A stretch of 64,000 bases of DNA from Globodera rostochiensis (Eukaryota > Nematoda > Chromadorea > Rhabditida > Heteroderidae). The translations under genes and the position numbers were made by a program. The stretch covers positions 940,142-1,004,141 of the forward strand of contig JAEVLN010000005.1 of the NCBI GenBank assembly GCA_018350325.1, read 5' to 3'. Shown here piece by piece: positions 34,481 through 45,300 of this stretch (position 1 is its first letter; each line of letters opens with the position of its first letter). The notes below the pieces were generated by a model that worked only from the letters and a program-made list of their open reading frames with translations, ran no database searches and was not told the DNA's origin.

Positions 34481-36118
34481 GACAACCGTCTTATTTTTGT
34501 TTCCCAATTTTTGACATTTAGGCTTGTAAATTGGCTCAAAACAGTCAAAATGAGCTCAGAGTTGGGAGAGGCCTTTGCAAAAAGCTTCCACACAACTCAA
34601 ATTAAAAGCAGTTGCATTGTAACAATTTGAAAGGAAAAACTAAATTTAAGCTTTATACTTTTAAGTGTATGTGTGAAATTTTTGGGATTTAATCAATTTT
34701 CCCAGACAAAGTTAACATTTTTCAATCACCGACTTCACGAAAACAATTGAAAGATAGAAAGGAATGGCATATACAACTATATTTTAGAATGTCTCCAATG
34801 AAAATAAAATTAATATTTAAATGCCTATAACTTGGTGCTCTGCTGAACTAAGCAACCCATTCTTAAACCAATGGCTGCACAATTTCATGCTCTATCCAAT
34901 AACATCAAAGTGGTGTGAATTGATGCACGCTAAGCATAAATATAAATTTCAAAATTTTTGTATTTGTAAAAAAAAATGTGCATCTTCGAATAAATATGCC
35001 TATAACTCGGTTTTCAGAGGAGTTATTACGTTGAACAAAATAACATACGAAACAACTTTTTGGTCTCTATCCAAGGACAACAAAAACGTCTGAATTGCTG
35101 CAAGCTAGGCTGAGATATAAGCTGCTAGACAACGTCTTACTTTTGTTTCCAAATTTTTGACATTTAGTCTTGTATATTGGCTCAAAACAGTCAAAATGAG
35201 CTCAGAGTTGGGAGAGGCTTTTGCAATAAGCTTCCACACAACACAAATTAAAAGCAGTCGCATTGTAACAATTTGAAAAGGAAAAACCAAATTTAAGCTT
35301 TATACTTTTAAGTGTATGTGTGAAATTTTTGCCATTTAATCAATTTTCCCAGACAAAGTTAACATTTTTCAATCACCGACTTCACGAAAACAATTGAAAG
35401 ATAGAAAGGAATGGCATATACAACTATATTTTAGAATGTCTCCAATGAAAATAAAATTAATATTTAAATGCCTATAACTTGGTGCTCTGCTGAACTAAGC
35501 AACCCATTCTTAAACCAATGCCTGCACAATTTCAAGCTCTATCCAATAACATCAAAGTGGTGTGAATTGATGCACGCTAAGCTTAAATATAAATTTCAAA
35601 ATTTTTGTATTTGTAAAAAAAAATGTGCATATTCGAATAAATATGCCTATTACTCGGCTTTCAGAGGAGCTATTACGTTGAACAAAATAAAATACGAAAC
35701 AACTTTTTGGTCTCTATCCAAGGACAACAAAAACGTCTGAATTGCTGCAAGCTAGGCTGAGATATAAGCTGCTAGACAACGTCTTACTTTTGTTTCCAAA
35801 TTTTTGACATTTAGGCTTGTAAATTGGCTCAAAACAGTCAAAATGAGCTCAGAGTTGGGAGAGGCCTTTGCAATAAGCTTCCACACAACACAAATTAAAA
35901 GCAGTCGCATTGTAACAATTTGAAAAGGAAAAACCAAATTTAAGCTTTATACTTTTAAGTGTATGTGTGAAATGTTTGGGATTTAATCAATTTTCCCAGA
36001 CAAAGTTAACATTTTTCAATCACCGACTTCACGAAAACAATTGAAAGATAGAAAGGAATGGCATATACAACTATATTTTAGAATGTCTCCAATGAAAATA
36101 AAATTAATATTTAAATGC

Positions 36119-36436
36119 CTATAACTTGGTGCTCTGTGTAAATTGGCTCAAAACAGTCAAAATGAGCTCAGAGTTGGGAGAGGCCTTTGCAAAAAGCTTC
36201 CACCCAACACAATTAAAAGCAGTCGCATTGTAACAATTTGAAAAAGGAAAAGCCAAATTTAAGCTTTATACTTTTAAGTGTATGTGTGAAATTTTTGGGA
36301 TTTAATCAATTTTCCCAGACAAAGTTAACATTTTTCAATCACCGACTTCACGAAAACAATTGAAAGATAGAAAGGAATGGCATATACAACTATATTTTAG
36401 AATGTCTCCAATGAAAATAAAATTAATATTTAAATG
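36119..36436 (+). repeat. Half-length satellite monomer
   Basis: The sequence jumps from ...cttggtgctctg directly to tgtaaattggctc, leaving a copy of about 318 bp. About 327 bp, roughly the two 175-bp subunits, is missing, with tg shared at the junction. Confidence 0.8.
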
Positions 36437-37665
36437 CCTATAACTTGGTGCTCTGCTGAACTAAGCAACCCATTCTTAAACCAATGGCTGCACAATTTCA
36501 TGCTCTATCCAATAACATCAAAGTGGTGTGAATTGATGCACGCTAAGCTTAAATATAAATTTCAAAATTTTTGTATTTGTAAAAAAAAATGTGCATCTTC
36601 GAATAAATATGCCTATAACTCGGTTTTCAGAGGAGTTATTACGTTGAACAAAATAACATACGAAACAACTTTTTGGTCTCTATCCAAGGACAACAAAAAC
36701 GTCTGAATTGCTGCAAGCTAGGCTGAGATATAAGCTGCTAGACAACGTCTTACTTTTGTTTCCAAATTTTTGACATTTAGTCTTGTATATTGGCTCAAAA
36801 CAGTCAAAATGAGCTCAGAGTTGGGAGAGGCCTTTGCAAAAAGCTTCCACACAACTCAAATTAAAAGCAGTTGCATTGTAACAATTTGAAAAGGAAAAAC
36901 CAAATTTAAGCTTTATACTTTTAAGTGTATGTGTGAAATTTTTGCCATTTAATCAATTTTCCCAGACAAAGTTAACATTTTTCAATCACCGACTTCACGA
37001 AAACAATTGAAAGATAGAAAGGAATGGCATATACAACTATATTTTAGAATGTCTCCAATGAAAATAAAATTAATATTTAAATGCCTATAACTTGGTGCTC
37101 TGCTGAACTACCCAACCCATTCTTAAACCAATGGCTGCACAATTTCAAATCTATCCAATAACATCAAAGTGGTGTGAATTGATGCACGCTAAGCTTAAAT
37201 ATAAATTTCAAAATTTTTGTATTTGTAAAAAAAAATGTGCATATTCGAATAAATATGCCTATAACTCGGTTTTCAGAGGAGCTATTACGTAGAACAAAAT
37301 AACATACGAAACAACTTTTTGGTCTCTATCAAAGGACAACAAAAACGTCTGAATTGCTGCAAGCCAGCCTGAGATATAAGCTGCTAGACAACGTCTTACT
37401 TTTGTTTCCAAAGCCTTGACATTTAGGCTTGTAAATTGGCTCAAAACAGTCAAAATGAGCTCAGAGTTGGGAGAGGCCTTTGCAAAAAGCTTCCACCCAA
37501 CACAATTAAAAGCAGTCGCATTGTAACAATTTGAAAAAGGAAAAGCCAAATTTAAGCTTTATACTTTTAAGTGTATGTGTGAAATTTTTGGGATTTAATC
37601 AATTTTCCCAGACAAAGTTAACATTTTTCAATCACCGACTTCACGAAAACAATTGAAAGATAGAA

Positions 37666-37854
37666 CTTAAACGGAATATCATCTGATCGTTGTGGTATTT
37701 TACCTTTTTTGGGGAATAAATTATTCCTATTTTCTGCTGCTGTTTCTAATCAAAAAAAAACATAAAATTCATCAAAATTGAAAAAATAAAATTAAGAGCT
37801 ATCAGTTTTTTTTTGTTTTTCAGAAAAATTTAATAAAAAAGACGAAAAAGAGTC
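37666..37854. mobile_element. Unrelated ~190-bp insertion in a satellite copy
   Basis: Between gatagaa and aaaggaatgg of a monomer lies foreign AT-rich sequence (cttaaacggaatatcatctg ... gaaaaagagtc), after which the monomer resumes; only aa seems duplicated. No inverted ends or ORF are seen. It occurs once in the array. Confidence 0.65.
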
Positions 37855-38435
37855 AAAGGAATGGCATATACAACTATATTTTAGAATGTCTCCAATGAAA
37901 ATAAAATTAATATTTAAATGCCTATAACTTGGTGCTCTGCTGAACTAAGCAACCCATTCTTAAACCAATGGCTGCACAATTTCATGCTCTATCCAATAAC
38001 ATCAAAGTGGTGTGAATTGATGCACGCTAAGCTTAAATATAAATTTCAAAATTTTTGTATTTGTAAAAAAAAATGTGCATCTTCGAATAAATATGCCTAT
38101 AACTCGGTTTTCAGAGGAGTTATTACGTTGAACAAAATAACATACGAAACAACTTTTTGGTCTCTATCCAAGGACAACAAAAACGTCTGAATTGCTGCAA
38201 GCTAGGCTGAGATATAAGCTGCTAGACAACGTCTTACTTTTGTTTCCAAATTTTTGACATTTAGTCTTGTATATTGGCTCAAAACAGTCAAAATGAGCTC
38301 AGAGTTGGGAGAGGCCTTTGCAAAAAGCTTCCACACAACTCAAATTAAAAGCAGTTGCATTGTAACAATTTGAAAAGGAAAAACCAAATTTAAGCTTTAT
38401 ACTTTTAAGTGTATGTGTGAAATTTTTGCCATTTA

Positions 38436-40156
38436 CCGTATAACCTAAAAGAACTCCCGGGAGTTCTATTTTTCAACCCCCCCAAAAAGGGGAGTTCTAT
38501 TTTAGGGGGGAGCTCTAATTTAGGGGGGAGTTCTATTTTTCAACCTCTTTTTTCAGAAAATATTAAAAAATTAGCAATTTTTGCACCAATTTTTGGCAAA
38601 ATTTGGACAATTTTTACCATTTTTTCTGGCAAAATCAATCACTGAATAGAAATTTTATTATTGATAACAATAGTTTCAATATTTTTAAACACAAAACATC
38701 AAAGTTCAATTGAAAAATCGCTTCCAATGTTTTCATCTTCGTTCAAATCAATTTCCTCGACCAATTTAATCATTATCATCTTCTTGTCGGCGCTGGCGTA
38801 ATAATGGAAGTCCATTTGGAATCGCTCCATCCTTCTAAAATACGCCAATATACAAATTTTAAATGTTTTTCCCGCCTGGTACGACTGCCGTATGGATGGC
38901 CAAACGCTGCAATGTTTGTTTGGTATCAGCACTGATATGGCATCTGAAACTGTCCCATATGAAAAGCCGATTTCCAAAGAAGAAATTTCCGAACACCTGA
39001 ATTGATAAAATTATAAATAAAGGTAAAAATAATGAATTTAGACCTCTTCGAGATATTTTGTAGTGAGTTCATTGTCCATCCACGTCCTACCACACCATGA
39101 AAGAACCAATTTCTGGGCCTCCGTCACAATCATGTTGCGAGAAACGCGCAATTTCCTCACTCTCAATTCCTTGATCCACTCTGCAAGTGCGGTGTCAAAA
39201 TCAGCGTCGGTGGGCTTTCGTCCTCCGCCCTGAATGCGTTTCCGGGTAGCTGATTCCATCCTTAAGCAGAAATAAATTTGGTTTTGCAAAAAAAGTACTA
39301 ACATTTTTTTCAAATCCAATTCCTGTTTTTTCCAAACTCTCATTGTGCTTCTGGCAACAGTGAAGTGTTTGCTCGCTGCGTGAAGCGATGTCTTTTTTGC
39401 AAAATCCAAAATCTCTATTTTGTCATGAATAGTAAACGCTCGTCGCTTTCGTTTGGTCGGTGGATTTGTTGAATCGTCTTCGTCTTCTGAAGTGTACAGT
39501 TGAATATTCGGTTCAAAGTTGATGGACGGCGAAGACGCGGATGTTGTTGGCTTGTCTCTGACGGATGGTGCTGTCTTCACAATATTCGCGTTTTCGTCGG
39601 TTGCGACCTCGTCCCGAAGCCATCACAACAGACGACTTTTGCGCCGTATCACTCCTCTGCATCGATTGAGATAGAGCACGGCGATATTGCATGGCAGGGT
39701 TCAAAGCACTTTTTGCAAAAGTGCGCGCCGGAGGATGGATTATTGCACGAAACACAAACCTAAATTTAAAGGAGGAAAATTGATATTTTTTATTTTGGCT
39801 TTACTTTTGCATTTTTCGATGAGTTTGCAATTTCTTCCATCCTTTAACAAGCAGGAAATTCAAAATCAATAAACGTGTTAAGCTAGAATTAGTAAAATTG
39901 CTTATAATTTAGAAACAGCTAACGTGAAAATAAAAACATAAATGCGCAGTTTATGAGAAAGGAAGAATGAGTATATTCTGGCAAAATGTTTATTATTTAT
40001 GCATTCAACTTTTTTCAAAAATTGGGGGGGGGGCTCTATTTCAGGGGGGAGTTCTAATTTAGGGGGGCGTTCTATTTTTCAACCCTCCCAAAAAGGGGAG
40101 TTCTATTTTAGGGGGGAGTTCTAATTTAGGGAGGCGTTATATTTTAGGTTATACGG
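38436..40156 (-). mobile_element. pogo/CENP-B-type DNA transposon inside the satellite
   Basis: The ends are a perfect 15-bp inverted repeat, ccgtataacctaaaa and ttttaggttatacgg, flanked by TA on both sides (38434-38435 and 40157-40158). Outside, the interrupted monomer continues exactly (gccattta / atcaatttt), so the element inserted at a TA and duplicated it. This and the gene inside fit the pogo branch of the Tc1/mariner superfamily. Both ends carry GC-rich subterminal repeats (ggggagttctatttt, taggggggagttctaattta, ttctatttttcaacc). An 18-bp palindrome, agaactcccgggagttct, is at 38450-38467. Confidence 0.88.
38859..39622 (-). pseudogene. pogo/Tigger-like transposase, internally deleted
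   Basis: On the minus strand a frame open from 39622 to 39038 codes for an acidic linker and a basic patch (TKRKRRA), a psq-type helix-turn-helix (FTIHDKIEILDFAKKTSLHA ... ARSTMRVWKKQE) and a CENP-B/Tc5-type domain (RKRIQGGGRKPTDADFDTAL ... LRVSRNMIVTEAQKL). A likely intron (39035-38997) leads in frame to VFGNFFFGNRLFIWDSFRCH and AVVPGG, the region of the second catalytic Asp in DDE_1 transposases. The stretch with the first catalytic Asp, usually about 100 residues between these parts, is missing, there is no clear start codon, and the frame stops at 38859 soon after PGG. The protein cannot be an active transposase. A frame at 38977-38699 covers what may be the remains of the C-terminus. Confidence 0.8.
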
Positions 40157-41885
40157 TAATCAATTTTCCCAGACAAAGTTTACATTTTTCAATCACCGAC
40201 TTCACGAAAACAATTGAAAGATAGAAAGGAATGGCATATACAAACAACTATATTTTAGAATGTCTCCAATGAAAATAAAATTAATATTTAAATGCCTATA
40301 ATTTGGTGCTCTGCTGAACTAAGCAACCCATTCTTAAACCAATGGCTGCACAATTTCAAGCTCTATCCAATAACATCAAAGTGGTGTGAATTGATGCACG
40401 CTAAGCTTAAATATAAATTTCAAAATTTTTGTATTTGTAAAAAAAAATGTGCATATTCGAATAAATATGCCTATTACTCGGCTTTCAGAGGAGCTATTAC
40501 GTTGAACAAAATAAAATACGAAACAACTTTTTGGTCTCTATCCAAGGACAACAAAAACGTCTGAATTGCTGCAAGCTAGGCTGAGATATAAGCTGCTAGA
40601 CAACGTCTTACATTTGTTTCTAAATTTTTGACATTTAGGCTTGTATATTGGCTCAAAACAGTCAAAATGAGCTCAGAGTTGGGAGAGGCCTTTGCAATAA
40701 GCTTCCACACAACACAAATTAAAAGCAGTCGCATTGTAACAATTTGAAAAGGAAAAACCAAATTTAAGCTTTATACTTTTAAGTGTATGTGTGAAATTTT
40801 TGCCATTTAATCAATTTTTCCAGACAAAGTTTACATTTTTCAATCACCGACTTCACGAAAACAATTGAAAGATAGAAAGGAATGGCATATACAACTATAT
40901 TTTAGAATGTCTCCAATGAAAATAAAATTAATATTTAAATGCCTATAACTTGGTGCTCTGCTGAACTAAGCAACCCATTCTTAAACCAATGGCTGCACAA
41001 TTTCAAGCTCTATCCAATAACATCAAAGTGGTGTGAATTGATGCACGCTAAGCTTAAATATAAATTTCAAAATTTTTGTATTTGTAAAAAAAAATGTGCA
41101 TATTCGAATAAATATGCCTATAACTCGGTTTTCAGAGGAGCTATTACGTTGAACAAAATAACATACGAAACAACTTTTTGGTCTCTATCAAAGGACAACA
41201 AAAACGTCTGAATTGCTGCAAGCTAGGCTGAGATATAAGCTGCTAGACAACGTCTTACTTTTGTTTCCAAATTTTTGACATTTAGTCTTGTATATTGGCT
41301 CAAAACAGTCAAAATGAGCTCAGAGTTGGGAGAGGCCTTTGCAAAAAGCTTCCACACAACTCAAATTAAAAGCAGTTGCATTGTAACAATTTGAAAAGGA
41401 AAAACCAAATTTAAGCTTTATACTTTTAAGTGTATGTGTGAAATTTTTGCCATTTAATCAATTTTCCCAGACAAAGTTAACATTTTTCAATCACCGACTT
41501 CACGAAAACAATTGAAAGATAGAAAGGAATGGCATATACAACTATATTTTAGAATGTCTCCAATGAAAATAAAATTAATATTTAAATGCCTATAACTTGG
41601 TGCTCTGCTGAACTACCCAACCCATTCTTAAACCAATGGCTGCACAATTTCAAGTCTATCCAATAACATCAAAGTGGTGTGAATTGATGCACGCTAAGCT
41701 TAAATATAAATTTCAAAATTTTTGTATTTGTAAAAAAAAAATGTGCATATTCGAATAAAATATGCCTATAACTCGGTTTTCAGAGGAGCTATTACGTTGA
41801 ACAAAATAACATACGAAACAACTTTTTGGTCTCTATCAAAGGACAACAAAAACGTCTGAATTGCTGCAAGCTAGGCTGAGATATA

Positions 41886-42395
41886 GAATTTTTCCATTTA
41901 AAAAAAGCAAATTAACTTTTTCTAGATTAAAAAAATTGAAAAAAAAAAATCAAAAATAATTTTAAATGCTCCAAAAAAAAAAATTAAAATTTTTAAAGAA
42001 ATTGGGCTTCAACTAAAAATTTTTCCAAGGGGAAATTTTAATTATCCAATAACTGTTGTGAATTAGCACCAACTTAAAAAAATTTCAAAATTTTTGTTTT
42101 TAAAAAAAATGTGAATTAAATAAATACCCTAAATTTTCAAATTTATTGAAAAAAAAAAATCGAAACAACTTTTTGGCCTATAAAGGAAACAAAAACTCGA
42201 ACCCTGGCTTTTAAAGGCAAAACGTTTTAATTTTTTTTCCAAGTTTTGGGTTTGTATAGGCTCAAAACGTCTACTGGTTAATTTGCAAAAAGCTTAAAAC
42301 CCAAATTAAAAGAGTGATTGAACTTTAAAAAGGGAAAACCCAAAATTTAAGCTTTTTTTTTAAAATTTTTGGGGAAACCATTTAATGACAACAAA
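41886..42395 (+). repeat. Corrupted satellite monomer rich in homopolymers
   Basis: Directly after gagatata the sequence degrades to a copy in which the order of monomer words is kept (tccaataac, gtgaatt, gcac, caaaatttttg, cgaaacaactttttgg, ggctcaaaac, aaaaagctt, tttaagctt) but many bases are lost and A/T/G runs are lengthened. Clean monomer resumes at gacaacaaaacgtctgaattg. Flanking copies are near perfect. Confidence 0.75.
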
Positions 42396-45300
42396 ACGTC
42401 TGAATTGCTGCAAGCTAGGCTGAGATATAAGCTGCTAGACAACGTCTTACTTTTGTTTCCAAATTTTTGACATTTAGTCTTGTATATTGGCTCAAAACAG
42501 TCAAAATGAGCTCAGAGTTGGGAGAGGCCTTTGCAAAAAGCTTCCACACAACTCAAATTAAAAGCAGTTGCATTGTAACAATTTGAAAAGGAAAAACCAA
42601 ATTTAAGCTTTATACTTTTAAGTGTATGTGTGAAATTTTTGCCATTTAATCAATTTTCCCAGACAAAGTTAACATTTTTCAATCACCGACTTCACGAAAA
42701 CAATTGAAAGATAGAAAGGAATGGCATATACAACTATATTTTAGAATGTCTCCAATGAAAATAAAATTAATATTTAAATGCCTATAACTTGGTGCTCTGC
42801 TGAACTACCCAACCCATTCTTAAACCAATGGCTGCACAATTTCAAGCTCTATCCAATAACATCAAAGTGGTGTGAATTGATGCACGCTAAGCTTAAATAT
42901 AAATTTCAAAATTTTTGTATTTGTAAAAAAAAATGTGCATATTCGAATAAATATGCCTATAACTCGGTTTTCAGAGGAGCTATTACGTTGAACAAAATAA
43001 CATACGAAACAACTTTTTGGTCTCTATCAAAGGACAACAAAAACGTCTGAATTGCTGCAAGCTAGGCTGAGATATAAGCTGCTAGACAACGTCTTACTTT
43101 TGTTTCCAAATTTTTGACATTTAGTCTTGTATATTGGCTCAAAACAGTCAAAATGAGCTCAGAGTTGGGAGAGGCCTTTGCAAAAAGCTTCCACACAACT
43201 CAAATTAAAAGCAGTTGCATTGTAACAATTTGAAAAGGAAAAACCAAATTTAAGCTTTATACTTTTAAGTGTATGTGTGAAATTTTTGCCATTTAATCAA
43301 TTTTCCCAGACAAAGTTAACATTTTTCAATCACCGACTTCACGAAAACAATTGAAAGATAGAAAGGAATGGCATATACAACTATATTTTAGAATGTCTCC
43401 AATGAAAATAAAATTAATATTTAAATGCCTATAACTTGGTGCTCTGCTGAACTACGCAACCCATTCTTAAACCAATGGCTGCACAATTTCAAGCTCTATC
43501 CAATAACATCAAAGTGGTGTGAATTGATGCACGCTAAGCTTAAATATAAATTTCAAAATTTTTGTATTTGTAAAAAATAATGTGCATATTCGAATAAATA
43601 TGCCTATAACTCGGCTTTTCAGAGGAGCTATTACGTTGAACAAAATAACATACGAAACAACTTTTTGGTCTCTATCAAAGGACAACAAAAACGTCTGAAT
43701 TGCTGCAAGCTAGGCTGAGATATAAGCTGCTAGACAACGTCTTACTTTTGTTTCCAAATTTTTGACATTTAGTCTTGTATATTGGCTCAAAACAGTCAAA
43801 ATGAGCTCAGAGTTGGGAGAGGCCTTTGCAAAAAGCTTCCACACAACTCAAATTAAAAGCAGTTGCATTGTAACAATTTGAAAAGGAAAAACCAAATTTA
43901 AGCTTTATACTTTTAAGTGTATGTGTGAAATTTTTGCCATTTAATCAATTTTCCCAGACAAAGTTAACATTTTTCAATCACCGACTTCACGAAAACAATT
44001 GAAAGATAGAAAGGAATGGCATATACAACTATATTTTAGAATGTCTCCAATGAAAATAAAATTAATATTTAAATGCCTATAACTTGGTGCTCTGCTGAAC
44101 TACCCAACCCATTCTTAAACCAATGGCTGCACAATTTCAAGTCTATCCAATAACATCAAAGTGGTGTGAATTGATGCACGCTAAGCTTAAATATAAATTT
44201 CAAAATTTTTGTATTTGTAAAAAAAAATGTGCATATTCGAATAAATATGCCTATAACTCGGTTTTCAGAGGAGCTATTACGTTGAACAAAATAACATACG
44301 AAACAACTTTTTGGTCTCTATCAAAGGACAACAAAAACGTCTGAATTGCTGCAAGCTAGGCTGAGATATAAGCTGCTAGACAACGTCTTACTTTTGTTTC
44401 CAAATTTTTGACATTTAGTCTTGTATATTGGCTCAAAACAGTCAAAATGAGCTCAGAGTTGGGAGAGGCCTTTGCAAAAAGCTTCCACACAACTCAAATT
44501 AAAAGCAGTTGCATTGTAACAATTTGAAAAGGAAAAACCAAATTTAAGCTTTATACTTTTAAGTGTATGTGTGAAATTTTTGCCATTTAATCAATTTTCC
44601 CAGACAAAGTTAACATTTTTCAATCACCGACTTCACGAAAACAATTGAAAGATAGAAAGGAATGGCATATACAACTATATTTTAGAATGTCTCCAATGAA
44701 AATAAAATTAATATTTAAATGCCTATAACTTGGTGCTCTGCTGAACTACCCAACCCATTCTTAAACCAATGGCTGCACAATTTCAAGTCTATCCAATAAC
44801 ATCAAAGTGGTGTGAATTGATGCACGCTAAGCTTAAATATAAATTTCAAAATTTTTGTATTTGTAAAAAAAAATGTGCATATTCGAATAAATATGCCTAT
44901 AACTCGGTTTTCAGAGGAGCTATTACGTTGAACAAAATAACATACGAAACAACTTTTTGGTCTCTATCAAAGGACAACAAAAACGTCTGAATTGCTGCAA
45001 GCTAGGCTGAGATATAAGCTGCTAGACAACGTCTTACTTTTGTTTCCAAATTTTTGACATTTAGTCTTGTATATTGGCTCAAAACAGTCAAAATGAGCTC
45101 AGAGTTGGGAGAGGCCTTTGCAAAAAGCTTCCACACAACTCAAATTAAAAGCAGTTGCATTGTAACAATTTGAAAAGGAAAAACCAAATTTAAGCTTTAT
45201 ACTTTTAAGTGTATGTGTGAAATTTTTGCCATTTAATCAATTTTCCCAGACAAAGTTAACATTTTTCAATCACCGACTTCACGAAAACAATTGAAAGATA

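Noticed and set aside
39513..39755. 80-codon minus-strand frame at the start of the transposase
   Set aside because: It overlaps the transposase frame in another phase and has no domain; at most it holds the decayed N-terminus.
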